64,000 nucleotides of DNA from Cupriavidus pauculus (GTDB taxonomy: Bacteria > Pseudomonadota > Gammaproteobacteria > Burkholderiales > Burkholderiaceae), in the NCBI RefSeq assembly GCF_008693385.1, contig NZ_CP044065.1:124001-188000 (forward strand). Reading direction: 5' to 3'. The first letter of the stretch is position 1, and each line of letters opens with the position of its first letter. The notes beneath the pieces are model-generated. The model was given only the letters and a program-made list of their open reading frames with translations. It ran no database searches and was not told the DNA's origin. The position numbers were made by a program, and so were the translations under genes. Of the stretch, positions 21,540 to 31,173 are shown piece by piece.

Positions 21540-23173
21540 CATGCGCCGCTCCACGCCTCCTCGCTGATGCGCGCGGCCAGCGGGCGCCGCGGCTCGCGCG
21601 TGCGCGCCAGATGCTCGAGCGCGGGCTCGATGACCTCGGCGAGCTTGCGGAACGCGGGCGCGATCTCGGCCTCGGGCACGCATGCATAGCCAAGCAGCAG
21701 GCCCTGCTGCGCATGGGTGTCGTCCGTGTAGTAGCGCGACAGCGGCCGTGCCGACAGGCCCTGCGTGCGCGCCGCCATGCTGATGCCGAGGTCGTCCGCG
21801 CCCGGCGGCAGATGCATCACCATATGCAGGCCCGCCTCGTGCGTGGAGGTGGGCCAGTCCGCGCCGAAGCGCGCGGCAATGGCCTCGCGCAGCAGCGCCT
21901 GCCGTTGCGCGTAGCGCTGGCGCATGCGCCGGATATGCGTGGCGTAATGGCCCTCCTCGATAAAGTCCGCGAGCACGGCCTGCTGCACGAGCTGGCCTTC
22001 GCGATAGAGCTCGGACAGCGCGAGCGCGAAATGCGGCGCGAGCGGCTTGGGCAGGACCATGAAGCCCATGCGCAGGCCCGGGAACAACGTCTTCGAGAAC
22101 GTGCCCATGTAGATCACGCGGTCGTGCTCGTCGAGCCCCTGCAGCGAGGCCACGGGACGGCCCTCGAAGCGGAACTCGCTGTCGTAGTCGTCCTCGATGA
22201 TCCATGCGCCGCGCTGCCGCGCATATTCGAGCAGCATGCGCCGGCGCGACAGGCTCATCATCATGCCGAGCGGATACTGGTGCGACGGCGTGACGAAGAT
22301 GAAGCGCGGCGGATCCTGCAGCGCCGCGGCACCCGGCGCGATGCCTTCTTCATCGACGGGCACCGGAATGGGTTCCACGCCCGCGCTGTGCAGCAGGCTG
22401 CGTGTGCCCCAGTAGCCGGGGTCCTCCATCCATGCGCGGTCGCCAGGGTCCGCCAGCAGGCGCGCGATCAGATCGACGGCCTGATGGATGCCCGTGGTCA
22501 CCACGATCTGATCGGGCTCGCAACGCACCGACCGCACCACGCGCAGATGCTCGGCCAGCTGCTGCTTGAGCGGCGCGTGGCCGCCGTGGTGCGCATACGT
22601 GAGCAGCTGCGGACTGGGATTGCGCCAATGCTTGTTCAGCAGCCGCGCCCATACGCCGTGCGGAAACAGCGAGACATCGGGCACGCCCGCGACGAACGCG
22701 CCCCACTGGCGATCCGATGCGCTCGCGTGCGAGACCAGATGCTGCCCGCGCCGCGACAGCGCGGAGCGGTTCGTATGTGGATGCGTGCCGGCCTGCGATG
22801 CGGGCACATTCATGGTGCCATGACGCGCACTGCCGTTGTGCAATGCACGATGGTCGGGAACGGTATGCGACACGAAGGTGCCACTTCCGCTCGATGCCGT
22901 CACGTAGCCCTCGGCGAGCAACTGCTCGTACGCATAGAGCACCGTGTTGCGCGAGACCCCGATATCCTTCGCGAGCGCGCGCGACGCGGGGAGCTTGCTG
23001 CCTGCAGGCACAGCGCCAGCAAGGATTTCCGCGCGAATGATCGCGTACAGCTGGCGATTCATATGCGCGCTCGATTTCTCGGCCGGCGCGCCGCCGGGAC
23101 GTTCGAGCCGTTGCAGCAGCAATTCCGAAAGCAGTGTCTCTTTCAAAGTGGCCCCGCGCAAAATTGAAGACAT
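21539..23173 (-). CDS. MocR-family PLP-dependent transcriptional regulator (GntR HTH fused to class I aminotransferase fold)
   Basis: A protein of about 544 residues. The N-terminal GntR-type winged HTH includes LYAIIRAEILAGAVPAGSKLPASRALAKDIGVSRNTVLYAYEQLLAEGYV. The C-terminal domain has an aminotransferase fold with EDPGYWG, IIEDDYDSEFRFEG and the PLP-binding lysine in YMGTFSKTLFPGLRMGF. MocR proteins such as GabR, PdxR, TauR and EnuR use bound PLP to sense an amine or amino acid. The start is placed at 23173 (MSSILRGATLKET); an in-frame ATG at 23197 would put the coding region over the dyad at 23181-23200. It is divergent from the M20/ABC operon, which it probably controls (inference). Confidence 0.92.
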   Translation of the reverse strand: MSSILRGATLKETLLSELLLQRLERPGGAPAEKSSAHMNRQLYAIIRAEILAGAVPAGSKLPASRALAKDIGVSRNTVLYAYEQLLAEGYVTASSGSGTFVSHTVPDHRALHNGSARHGTMNVPASQAGTHPHTNRSALSRRGQHLVSHASASDRQWGAFVAGVPDVSLFPHGVWARLLNKHWRNPSPQLLTYAHHGGHAPLKQQLAEHLRVVRSVRCEPDQIVVTTGIHQAVDLIARLLADPGDRAWMEDPGYWGTRSLLHSAGVEPIPVPVDEEGIAPGAAALQDPPRFIFVTPSHQYPLGMMMSLSRRRMLLEYARQRGAWIIEDDYDSEFRFEGRPVASLQGLDEHDRVIYMGTFSKTLFPGLRMGFMVLPKPLAPHFALALSELYREGQLVQQAVLADFIEEGHYATHIRRMRQRYAQRQALLREAIAARFGADWPTSTHEAGLHMVMHLPPGADDLGISMAARTQGLSARPLSRYYTDDTHAQQGLLLGYACVPEAEIAPAFRKLAEVIEPALEHLARTREPRRPLAARISEEAWSGA

Positions 23174-23180
23174 GGACCTA

Positions 23181-23200
23181 CCGATGGTACCAACCATCGG
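23181..23200. promoter_or_regulatory. 20-bp perfect dyad, candidate MocR operator
   Basis: CCGATGGT (23181-23188) and ACCATCGG (23193-23200) are perfect inverted arms around ACCA; nested within is the 8-bp palindrome TGGTACCA (23185-23192). It is in the short gap between the divergent MocR gene (start 23173) and the M20 gene (start 23244), an ideal place for one regulator to control both directions. Binding is inferred from position and symmetry. Confidence 0.65.
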
Positions 23201-23243
23201 CTAATTTTCCATCCGTGCCGATGTTGTTTTTCCGGGAGTGCCC

Positions 23244-24566
23244 ATGACGCAAAGCGCGGTCGTTACGAACCTGACAACTGCTTCCATCGCGGAGGCCGTT
23301 CGCGAACTCGTACCGTATATGGTGGAAACGCTGTCCGATCTGGTGGCGGCGCCGAGTCCGTCGGGCAACGAGCAACCGGCCGTGGACGTCATGGAACGCG
23401 CGCTGCAGGACCTCGGCCTGCCGTCGGAACACATCGTGCTGAACACCGCGGCGCTGAAGGACCTGCCGCTGTATTCGCCGTCGTGCTGTCCCGATGGCGG
23501 CCGCTACAACCTGCTGGCGACGCATCGTCCCGCCACGCGCGGCGGCCGCTCGGCGCTGTTCAACGGCCATCTCGACGTGGTGCCCACCGGTCCCGTCTCG
23601 ATGTGGCGCCGCGATCCGTTCGCGCCGTATATCGAGGACGGCTGGCTGTTCGGCCGCGGCGCCGGCGACATGAAGGCCGGCATCGTGTGCGCGCTGGCCG
23701 CGTTCAAGGCGCTGAAGTCGCTTGGCGTGCAGCCCGCGGGCGCGGTCGGCTTCAACGCCGTGCTCGAGGAAGAGAACACCGGCAACGGCGCGCTGGCGAC
23801 CGTGGCCGCATTGCGCAGCGCCGTGGGCGCGGGCAAGCTGGCCTCGTTCGACACGGTGCTGATCCCCGAGCCGCTGGGCGAAGGGCTGATGAGCGCGCAG
23901 ATGGGCGTGTTCTGGATGTTCGTGGAGCTCACGGGACGTCCCGCGCATGCCGCGTACATGACGACGGGCGTCAATCCGATCGAGGCCGGCATTGCGGTGA
24001 TGGCGGACCTGCGCAAGCTCGAGGCGCAGTGGAACCTGCCCGAGAACCGGCCCGCCGTGTATCGCGATCACGCGCATCCGATCAATTTCAATCTCGGACA
24101 GATCCAGGGCGGCGAGTGGAACTCGTCGGTGCCGTGCACCTGCACGCTCGGTGTGCGCATCGGCTTCTATCCGCAGATGGATGTCGATGACGCCAAGGCC
24201 CAGGTGGCGGCCTGCGTGCGCGACACCCTCGCGCGGCTCGCGAGCAACCTCACGCTGAATATTCGCTACGAAGGCTTTCACGCGCCGGGTTGCGAGTTCG
24301 ACCTCGACAACGCGCCCATGCAGGCGCTCGCGCGCGCGCACGAACAGGTCCACGGGACGCCGCCCGCGCGCGAGGCGACCACCGCGACCACGGACGCCCG
24401 TCATTTCCGGCTGACGCTCGATACGCCAGTCACATGCTACGGACCCGAGGCGCGCAATATCCACGGCATCGACGAATCGGTGTCGATCGACAGCATGGCG
24501 CGCGTGGCCACCACGTTTGCACTGTTCCTGCACGACTGGTGTGGCGTGGAGCCCGCCGTGGACTGA
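23244..24566 (+). CDS. M20 family deacylase (ArgE/DapE-like)
   Basis: A 440-residue zinc hydrolase of the acetylornithine deacetylase / succinyl-diaminopimelate desuccinylase group. Metal-ligand motifs: FNGHLDVVPTGP, FGRGAGDMKAG, EEENTGNG, and PARE...TTDARHF-type residues toward the C-terminus. A dimerisation insert lies between the two halves of the catalytic domain. It is predicted to remove an acyl group from the nitrogen of an amino acid or diamine. ATG 23244 has GGGAG at 23234-23238; GTG 23238 is an alternative adding two residues. It is the first gene of a co-directional run reaching 33847 and is divergent from the MocR gene. The exact substrate is not readable. Confidence 0.88.
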   Translation: MTQSAVVTNLTTASIAEAVRELVPYMVETLSDLVAAPSPSGNEQPAVDVMERALQDLGLPSEHIVLNTAALKDLPLYSPSCCPDGGRYNLLATHRPATRGGRSALFNGHLDVVPTGPVSMWRRDPFAPYIEDGWLFGRGAGDMKAGIVCALAAFKALKSLGVQPAGAVGFNAVLEEENTGNGALATVAALRSAVGAGKLASFDTVLIPEPLGEGLMSAQMGVFWMFVELTGRPAHAAYMTTGVNPIEAGIAVMADLRKLEAQWNLPENRPAVYRDHAHPINFNLGQIQGGEWNSSVPCTCTLGVRIGFYPQMDVDDAKAQVAACVRDTLARLASNLTLNIRYEGFHAPGCEFDLDNAPMQALARAHEQVHGTPPAREATTATTDARHFRLTLDTPVTCYGPEARNIHGIDESVSIDSMARVATTFALFLHDWCGVEPAVD

Positions 24567-24686
24567 CCGCACCGCCCATCGTTTTTCACCTCTGAAGTCC
24601 TTTCCCGGCTGACGGCCCGCGCAAGCGGCCGCAACCGGTTGCCCTCACTCGTCCACAACATTCGTCAGAACAAAAGGATTCGACCG

Positions 24687-26300
24687 ATGAAACGCCTCAT
24701 GAATTCAGTCGGCAGCAAGACGCGCATCAGGGGGAGCCTGATGTCCATGGTCATCGCGTCCGCCGCGGTGGTGGCGGGCTTTACGAGCGCCAGTGCATTC
24801 GCGCAGACGGCGGGCGGCACGCTGTCGGGCATCGTCCAGCCCGAGCCGCCGATTCTGGTGAGCGCGATGAACTCGCAGGCGCCCACGCAGTACATCGCGG
24901 GCAAGATCTACCAGGGCCTGCTCACCTATTCGCCGGACCTGAAGCCGCAGCCGGAACTCGCCAAGTCGTGGAAGATCTCGCCGGACGGCCTGACCTACAC
25001 GTTCGAGCTCCAGAGCGGCGTCAAGTGGCACGACGGCAAGCCGTTCACGTCCGCCGACGTGGTGTTCTCGATCGACAAGCTGCTGCGCGAGGTGCACGTG
25101 CGCACGCGCGCGGTCATCAACAAGTACATGGCGTCGATTCGCGCGGTCAACGACACGACCGTCGAGATCAAGCTCAAGGAACCGTTCCCGCCGTTTATCT
25201 CGATGTTCGAGACCGGCACGATGCCGATGATGCCCAAGCATCTGTACGAAGGCACCGACTACCGGAACAATCCGGCCAACCAGAAGCCGGTCGGCACGGG
25301 TCCGTTCATGTTCAAGGAATGGAAGAAGGGCGCGTATATCAAGCTCGTCAAGAATCCGAACTACTGGAAGAAGGGCAAGCCGTACCTCGACGAGCTCGTG
25401 TTCTACGTGATTCCCGATTCGGCCTCGCGCGCGGTCGCGTTCGAGAAGGGCGACGTACAGGTGCTGCGCGGCGGCGACGTGGACAACGTGGACGTCAAGC
25501 GCCTGCGCGCGATCCCCAACGTCGAGTACACGACCAAGGGCTGGGAGATGTTCGCGCCGATGGCGAGCATGCTGCTCAACGAACGCAAGCCGCCGTTCAA
25601 TAACGTGAAGGTGCGCCAGGCCGTGATGCATGCGCTCAACCGCAAGCTGATCGTCGACAACATCTTCTTCGGCATGGGCAAGCCCGCGGTAAGCCCGTTC
25701 GCGTCCAGCACGCTGTTCTTCGACAAGAACATTCCGCAGTTCGAGTTCAACCTCAAGAAGGCGCGCGAGGAGATCAAGGCGTCGGGCGTGGACGTGGGCC
25801 AGTACCCGATCAAGATCCTCTCGACGTCGTACGGCGCCAACTGGGATCGACTCGACGAGTACGTGAAGCAGATGCTCGAGCCGCTCGGCTTCAAGGTCAG
25901 CATCGAATCCGCCGACGCGGGTACGTGGGCCGCGCGCGTGGGCAACTGGGACTTCGATCTGACCATCACGTACACGTACCAGTACGGCGACCCCGCGCTG
26001 GGCGTGGAGCGGCTCTACGTGGCGCGCAATATCGTCAAGGGCACGCCGTTCGCGAACGTGCAGGGCTACAACAATCCGCAGGCCGACGAGCTGTGGACGA
26101 AGGCCGGCGTGACGATGGATCCCGCCGAGCGCCAGAAGCTCTATAGCGAGGTGCAGCGCATTCTCGTGAACGACGTGGCCAATGCGAACCTGTTCGAGAT
26201 CGAGTTCCCGACGCTCTATCGCAAGAACGTGAAGAACCTCGTGACCACCGCGATCGGTCTCAACGAGTCGTTCGACAACGTATCGATCGAGAAGAACTGA
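24687..26300 (+). CDS. ABC transporter periplasmic substrate-binding protein, peptide/nickel family (SBP_bac_5)
   Basis: A 537-residue periplasmic receptor for a dipeptide/opine-type importer. The signal peptide has a basic start (MKRLMNSVGSKTRIR), a hydrophobic core and an AFA|Q cleavage site near residue 39. The mature protein has family-5 features such as YQGLLTYSPDLKPQPELAKSW, TFELQSGVKWHDGKPFTSADVVFS, PVGTGPFMFKEWKKG and VRQAVMHALNRK. ATG 24687 follows an AAAGGA ribosome site; an upstream in-frame start at 24639 would spoil the signal peptide. It is followed by two permeases and a fused ATPase. Ligand class is broad in this family, so the context (deacylases) is the best hint. Confidence 0.93.
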   Translation: MKRLMNSVGSKTRIRGSLMSMVIASAAVVAGFTSASAFAQTAGGTLSGIVQPEPPILVSAMNSQAPTQYIAGKIYQGLLTYSPDLKPQPELAKSWKISPDGLTYTFELQSGVKWHDGKPFTSADVVFSIDKLLREVHVRTRAVINKYMASIRAVNDTTVEIKLKEPFPPFISMFETGTMPMMPKHLYEGTDYRNNPANQKPVGTGPFMFKEWKKGAYIKLVKNPNYWKKGKPYLDELVFYVIPDSASRAVAFEKGDVQVLRGGDVDNVDVKRLRAIPNVEYTTKGWEMFAPMASMLLNERKPPFNNVKVRQAVMHALNRKLIVDNIFFGMGKPAVSPFASSTLFFDKNIPQFEFNLKKAREEIKASGVDVGQYPIKILSTSYGANWDRLDEYVKQMLEPLGFKVSIESADAGTWAARVGNWDFDLTITYTYQYGDPALGVERLYVARNIVKGTPFANVQGYNNPQADELWTKAGVTMDPAERQKLYSEVQRILVNDVANANLFEIEFPTLYRKNVKNLVTTAIGLNESFDNVSIEKN

Positions 26301-26316
26301 GATCGAGAAGACCTGA
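26285..26316 (+). repeat. 16-bp tandem duplication of the receptor gene's 3' end
   Basis: GATCGAGAAGAACTGA (26285-26300, holding the last codons and the stop) is repeated as GATCGAGAAGACCTGA (26301-26316), one mismatch, directly after the stop codon. Confidence 0.9.
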
Positions 26317-26371
26317 GCGAGTCCGTCCCCTCGCCAGATGGCGGGGGGACATCGTTGACGGAGCGTGCGCC

Positions 26372-27376
26372 GTGAATTTCGTGTCCTTCTTCCTGTCCCG
26401 TCTCGGCAAGGCGCTGGTCGTCGTGCTGGGCGTGGTGATCATCAATTTCTTTCTGATCCGCCTCGCGCCCGGCGATCCGGCCACGGTGATGGCCGGTGAG
26501 GCCGGCGCCGGCGATGCCGCCTATGTGCAGCAACTGCGCGAGCAGTTCGGCCTCGACAAGCCCGTGGTCACGCAGCTGGCGATCTATCTGAAGGGCGTGG
26601 CGCACCTCGATCTCGGTTACTCGTATCGCAATCACCTGCCGGTACTCGACCTGATCCTGGACCGCCTGCCCGCGACGTTCCTGCTGATGAGTGGGGCGTT
26701 CCTGTTCTCGATCGTGCTCGGCGTGCTGCTCGGGGTGATTGCCGCGCGCACCCGCTACGAGAACCGGCGCCGCTGGATCGACAGCGCGGTGATGTCCGGC
26801 GCGCTGCTGCTCTATGCGACGCCGCTGTTCTGGCTGTCGCTGATGGCGATCATCCTGTTCTCCGTCGTGCTCGGCTGGCTGCCTGCGTTCGGCATGGAGT
26901 CGGTCGGTGCTGGCTACACGGGCTTCGCGCGCGTGCGGGACATCGCGCTCCATATGGTGCTGCCGACGATATCGCTGGGCTGCTTCTTCATGGCCGTGTA
27001 CGTGCGGCTGACGCGCGCGTCGATGCTCGAGGTCATGGGCATGGACTTCGTGAAGACCGCGCGCGCGAAAGGCGTGCCCGCGCGGCGCGTGATCCGCGTG
27101 CACGTGCTGCGCAACGCGCTGCTGCCCGTCATCACGTTCGCGGGCATCCAGCTGGGCCAGATGGCCGGTGGCGCCGTGCTGACCGAAACCGTGTTCTCGT
27201 GGCCCGGCATCGGCCGGCTGATGTTCGACGCGCTGCTGCAGCGCGACTATCAGCTGCTGCTCGGCATCTTCTTCGTGACGTCGGCGCTCGTGGTGGTGTT
27301 CAACCTCGCGACCGACATCCTCTATCGATTTATCGACCCGCGCATCGCCGTCGGGGGCAGGGAGGCCGCCGCATGA
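26372..27376 (+). CDS. ABC transporter permease, DppB/OppB type
   Basis: A 334-residue inner-membrane permease with about six transmembrane helices; the first is at 10-32 (ALVVVLGVVIINFFLIRLAPGDP, the DppB hallmark). The EAA-type cytoplasmic loop that contacts the ATPase is MDFVKTARAKGVPARRVIRVHVLRNALLPV. The C-terminus has TETVFSWPGIGRLMFDALLQRDYQLL, also family-typical. The start is GTG 26372 with GGAG about 9 bp upstream. Its TGA overlaps the ATG of the next permease (ATGA), indicating coupled translation. Confidence 0.95.
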   Translation: MNFVSFFLSRLGKALVVVLGVVIINFFLIRLAPGDPATVMAGEAGAGDAAYVQQLREQFGLDKPVVTQLAIYLKGVAHLDLGYSYRNHLPVLDLILDRLPATFLLMSGAFLFSIVLGVLLGVIAARTRYENRRRWIDSAVMSGALLLYATPLFWLSLMAIILFSVVLGWLPAFGMESVGAGYTGFARVRDIALHMVLPTISLGCFFMAVYVRLTRASMLEVMGMDFVKTARAKGVPARRVIRVHVLRNALLPVITFAGIQLGQMAGGAVLTETVFSWPGIGRLMFDALLQRDYQLLLGIFFVTSALVVVFNLATDILYRFIDPRIAVGGREAAA

Positions 27377-28212
27377 AATCGTTCCTTCGACGCTATTGCC
27401 GCAATGTCGGTGCCGTCGCGGGCCTCGTGGTACTGCTCGCGGTGGTGGCGGTGTCGTTCCTCGCGCCGCTGCTGTACGAAGACTCCCCGTGGATGATGGT
27501 CGGAGATCCGCTGATTCATCCGTTCGCGGACATGGCCTACCCGTTCGGCACCGACATGCTCGGACGTGACATCACGGCGGGCCTGCTCTATGGCGCGCGC
27601 GTGTCGCTACTGGTGGGCGTGATCTCCACCGCGGTCGCGCTCGTATTCGGCGTGCTGATCGGCGCGGTGGCCGGCTACTGCGGCGGCCGCATCGACGATG
27701 CGCTGATGCGCTTCACCGAGTTCTTCCAGACGATTCCGCAGCTGGCGATGGCCGTGGTGATCGTCGCGATCTTCAACCCATCGATCTATTCGATCGTGGG
27801 CGCGATCTCGGTCGTGTCGTGGCCGCCGGTCGCGCGCCTCGTCCGCGGCGAGTTCCTGACGCTCAAGCAGCGCGAGTTCGTGCAGGCCGCCATCGTCATC
27901 GGGCAGCGTCCGTTACGGATCATCGTGACGCAGATCCTGCCCAACGCGATGTCGCCGATCATCGTGTCCGCCTCGTTCATGGTGGCGACGGCGATCCTGA
28001 CCGAGTCGGCGCTGTCGTTCCTCGGGCTCGGCGACCGCAACATGATGAGCTGGGGCTTCATGATCGGCGCCGCGCGCACGATGATCCGCGAGGCCTGGTG
28101 GATGAGCGTCTGGCCCGGCGTGGCCATCCTGCTCACCGTGCTGGCCATCAACCTGATCGGGGAAGGGCTCAACGATGCCATGAATCCCCAGCTGCGCCGG
28201 CGCGGCGAGTAA
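27373..28212 (+). CDS. ABC transporter permease, DppC/OppC type
   Basis: A 279-residue inner-membrane permease partner of the preceding gene. It has an N-terminal membrane helix (about 12-35), the periplasmic segment PFGTDMLGRDITAGLLYGARVSL and an EAA loop QREFVQAAIVIGQRPLRIIVTQILPN, followed by ATAILTESALSFLGLGD, all diagnostic of DppC. The ATG overlaps the stop of the first permease; the fused ATPase follows 25 bp after its stop. Confidence 0.95.
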   Translation: MKSFLRRYCRNVGAVAGLVVLLAVVAVSFLAPLLYEDSPWMMVGDPLIHPFADMAYPFGTDMLGRDITAGLLYGARVSLLVGVISTAVALVFGVLIGAVAGYCGGRIDDALMRFTEFFQTIPQLAMAVVIVAIFNPSIYSIVGAISVVSWPPVARLVRGEFLTLKQREFVQAAIVIGQRPLRIIVTQILPNAMSPIIVSASFMVATAILTESALSFLGLGDRNMMSWGFMIGAARTMIREAWWMSVWPGVAILLTVLAINLIGEGLNDAMNPQLRRRGE

Positions 28213-28237
28213 GCAGACGATACGCGAGAGGGATTCC

Positions 28238-29875
28238 ATGTCAGTCATCCAGGCCCAGCCGCTGTTGTCGATCCGCGACCTGTCCATCGCATTGCCGCCC
28301 GGCGGCGATCGTCCCTATGCGGTCCGCGATATCTCCTACGACCTGCACGCGGGCGAAATCCTGTGCATCGTCGGCGAATCGGGTTCCGGCAAGTCGATGA
28401 GCGCCAATGCCATCATGGGCCTGCTACCGGCTTACCTGAAGCCGGAGCGCGGCCAGATCCTGTTCCGCGGCCAGGACCTGCTCGCGCAGGACGAGGCCAC
28501 GTTGCTAGGCATGCGCGGCAAGGACATCGCGATGGTGTTCCAGGAGCCGCTGTCGGCGCTCAACCCGGTGATGACGATCGGCGACCAGATTGCCGAAGTC
28601 ATGCGCGTGCATCGCGAGTATCCGGGCGAGGCCCGCGCGCGCCGCGTGCTCGAGCTGCTTGCGTTCGTGGGCTTACCCGATCCGGCCACGATCGTGCATA
28701 GCTACCCGTTCCGGCTGTCGGGCGGCCAGCGCCAGCGCGTGGTCATCGCCATGGCGCTTGCGCTGGAGCCCGCGCTGCTGATCGCGGACGAGCCGACCAC
28801 CGCGCTCGACGTCACCACGCAGGCGCAGATCCTCGCGCTGATCCGGCGCATCCAGGCCGAGAAGGGCATGGGCGTCATGTTCGTGACCCACGATTTCGGC
28901 GTGGTCGCGGAGATCGCCGATCGCGTGGCCGTCATGGAGAAGGGCGTGCTCGTCGAACTCGGCAGCGCGGAGCAGGTGCTCAACGATCCGCGGCATCCGT
29001 ACACGCGCCGGCTGATCGGCGCGGTTCCGCACGGCCGCGCACGCGATGGCGGCCATGCCGACGACGGCACCGTGCTCGAGGTCCGCCACCTGCGCAAGAC
29101 CTATGTTTCCGGCGGCGGCCTGTTCGCAAAGAAGCGCGTGACCCATGCCGTCGATGACGTGAGCTTCCGTGTGCGCCGCGGCGAGACGCTCGGCATCGTC
29201 GGCGAGTCGGGATCGGGCAAGTCGACGATCGGCAAGTGCCTGCTCAAGCTGACCGGCGTCGATGGCGGCGAAATCCTGTTCGACGGCCACGACCTCGCGC
29301 GCCTGTCCGAGCGGCAGTTCCGGCCGATGCGGCGCGCGGTGCAGATGATCTTCCAGGACCCGTTCGCTTCGCTGAATCCGCGCCATACGGTGGGACGCAT
29401 CATCGCCGACGGGCCGATCGCGAGCGGCGTGCCGCGCGAGGCCGCCTATGCGCGGACGCGCGAATTGCTCGAACTGGTCGGCCTCGAGGCCTCGGCGTTC
29501 GACCGGTATCCGAACCAGTTTTCGGGCGGGCAACGCCAGCGGATCGGCATCGCGCGCGCGCTCGCGCTGGAGCCGCGCGTGCTCGTGGCCGACGAGTCGG
29601 TGTCGGCGCTCGACGTCTCCGTGCAGGCGCAGGTGCTCGCGCTGCTGGCCGACCTGCAGAAGCGGCTCGATATCGCGCTGATCTTCATTACGCACGACCT
29701 GCGCGTGGCCGCGCAGATCTGCCACGAGGTCATCGTCATGCATCGCGGACGCGTGGTGGAGGCCGGGCCTCCCGCGCAGATCTTCGATGCGCCCCGTCAC
29801 GACTACACGCGCCGCCTGATCGACGCGATTCCGGGCAAGGCCTGGGATCCGACGCTCGTGCGCGCGGCCGCGTAA
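28238..29875 (+). CDS. ABC transporter ATP-binding protein, fused DppD-DppF type
   Basis: A 545-residue protein with two complete nucleotide-binding domains in one chain, doing the work of DppD and DppF (compare GsiA). The first domain has Walker [11 protein letters not shown], signature [15 protein letters not shown] and Walker [15 protein letters not shown]. The second (from about residue 285) has Walker [11 protein letters not shown], signature [15 protein letters not shown] and Walker [14 protein letters not shown]. Both end in the C-terminal extension with RRLI typical of oligopeptide importers. It energises uptake through the two permeases just upstream. Confidence 0.95.
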   Translation: MSVIQAQPLLSIRDLSIALPPGGDRPYAVRDISYDLHAGEILCIVGESGSGKSMSANAIMGLLPAYLKPERGQILFRGQDLLAQDEATLLGMRGKDIAMVFQEPLSALNPVMTIGDQIAEVMRVHREYPGEARARRVLELLAFVGLPDPATIVHSYPFRLSGGQRQRVVIAMALALEPALLIADEPTTALDVTTQAQILALIRRIQAEKGMGVMFVTHDFGVVAEIADRVAVMEKGVLVELGSAEQVLNDPRHPYTRRLIGAVPHGRARDGGHADDGTVLEVRHLRKTYVSGGGLFAKKRVTHAVDDVSFRVRRGETLGIVGESGSGKSTIGKCLLKLTGVDGGEILFDGHDLARLSERQFRPMRRAVQMIFQDPFASLNPRHTVGRIIADGPIASGVPREAAYARTRELLELVGLEASAFDRYPNQFSGGQRQRIGIARALALEPRVLVADESVSALDVSVQAQVLALLADLQKRLDIALIFITHDLRVAAQICHEVIVMHRGRVVEAGPPAQIFDAPRHDYTRRLIDAIPGKAWDPTLVRAAA

Positions 29876-29902
29876 TCCCCCTCATCCATCTGGAGCCACA
29901 AT

Positions 29903-31165
29903 ATGAAGAATGCCGAACTGCTGCGCCGCAAGGATGCCGCCACCCCGCGCGGGGTGGGCGTCATGTGCAACTTCTACGCCGAGCGTGCCGAGAATGCAGA
30001 GATCTGGGACGTCGAGGGCAAGCGCTATATCGACTTCGCGGCCGGCATCGCCGTGCTGAACACGGGCCATCGTCATCCGAAGCTCGTGGCCGCGCTCCAG
30101 CAGCAGCTGGAGCGCTTTACGCACACCGCGTATCAGATCGTGCCGTACGCGAGCTACGTCGAGCTGGCCGAGCGCATCAACCAGCGCGCGCCGGGCCGCT
30201 CCGCGCGCAAGACGGCCTTCTTCACCACGGGCGCGGAAGCGGTCGAGAACGCGATCAAGATCGCGCGCGCGGCCACGGGCCGTCCCGGCGTGATCGCGTT
30301 TTCGGGCGGCTTTCATGGCCGCACGATGATGGGCATGGCGCTGACGGGGAAGGTCGCGCCGTACAAGGTCGGCTTCGGTCCGTTCCCGGGCGAGGTCTAT
30401 CACGCGCCGTTCCCGTCGCCGCTGCAGGGCGTGACCGTGGAGGACGCCAGCAAGGCACTCCAGCATCTGTTCAAGGCCGATATCGATCCGCGCCGCGTGG
30501 CCGCGATCATCTTCGAGCCCGTGCAGGGCGAGGGCGGCTTCAACGTGGCGCCGCCCGAGTTCGTGCGCATGCTGCGCGCGGTCTGCGACGAGCACGGCAT
30601 CTTGCTGATTGCCGATGAAGTCCAGACGGGCTTCGGTCGCACGGGCAAGCTGTTCGCGATGGAGCATTACGACGTCGTGCCGGACCTGACCACGATGGCG
30701 AAGAGCCTGGCCGGCGGCATGCCGCTGTCCGCGGTGTGCGGGCGCGCGGAGGTCATGGATGCGCCCGCGCCCGGCGGCCTCGGCGGCACCTATGCGGGCA
30801 ATCCGCTCGCGGTGGCCGCCGCGTTGGCGGTGCTCGACGTGCTCGAGTCCGAGCAGCTGATTCCGCGCGGCGCCGAACTCGGCGAGCGTCTGGTGACCCG
30901 GCTCAAGAGCCTCAGGCCGCGCGTGCCGCAGATGGCCGAAGTGCGCGGGCTCGGCGCGATGGTCGCGGTGGAGTTCCGCCGCGCCGACGGCAGCCCCGAT
31001 CCCGAGTTCACGCGCGAGGTCCAGAACCGCGCGCTCGAACGTGGCCTGCTTCTGCTCTCGTGCGGCGTGTACGGCAACGTGATCCGCTTCCTGTTTCCGC
31101 TGACGATTCCGGACGCCGTGATGAACGAAGGCCTCGAGATTCTTGAAGACGTATTGACGCGATAA
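29903..31165 (+). CDS. Class III aminotransferase, GabT (4-aminobutyrate) type
   Basis: A 420-residue PLP enzyme of the omega-amino-acid transaminase class. Motifs: VMCNFYAERAENAEIWDVEGKRYIDFAAGIAVLNTGHRHP, TTGAEAVENAIKIARAATGRPGVIAFSGGFHGRT (PLP phosphate site), IFEPVQGEGGFNVAPPEFV, LLIADEVQTGFGRTGKLF and the Schiff-base lysine in TTMAKSLAGGMPLSAV. It is closest in wording to GabT, which moves the amino group of GABA to 2-oxoglutarate. In this operon it could act on GABA, beta-alanine or another omega-amine. No semialdehyde dehydrogenase (GabD or BauC) follows, so the next step must be encoded elsewhere. Confidence 0.92.
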   Translation: MKNAELLRRKDAATPRGVGVMCNFYAERAENAEIWDVEGKRYIDFAAGIAVLNTGHRHPKLVAALQQQLERFTHTAYQIVPYASYVELAERINQRAPGRSARKTAFFTTGAEAVENAIKIARAATGRPGVIAFSGGFHGRTMMGMALTGKVAPYKVGFGPFPGEVYHAPFPSPLQGVTVEDASKALQHLFKADIDPRRVAAIIFEPVQGEGGFNVAPPEFVRMLRAVCDEHGILLIADEVQTGFGRTGKLFAMEHYDVVPDLTTMAKSLAGGMPLSAVCGRAEVMDAPAPGGLGGTYAGNPLAVAAALAVLDVLESEQLIPRGAELGERLVTRLKSLRPRVPQMAEVRGLGAMVAVEFRRADGSPDPEFTREVQNRALERGLLLLSCGVYGNVIRFLFPLTIPDAVMNEGLEILEDVLTR

Positions 31166-31173
31166 GGCGAACG

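Noticed and set aside
23174..23197. Longer MocR start at 23197
   Set aside because: It would place the perfect dyad inside the coding sequence and add residues without family similarity; kept only as an alternative.
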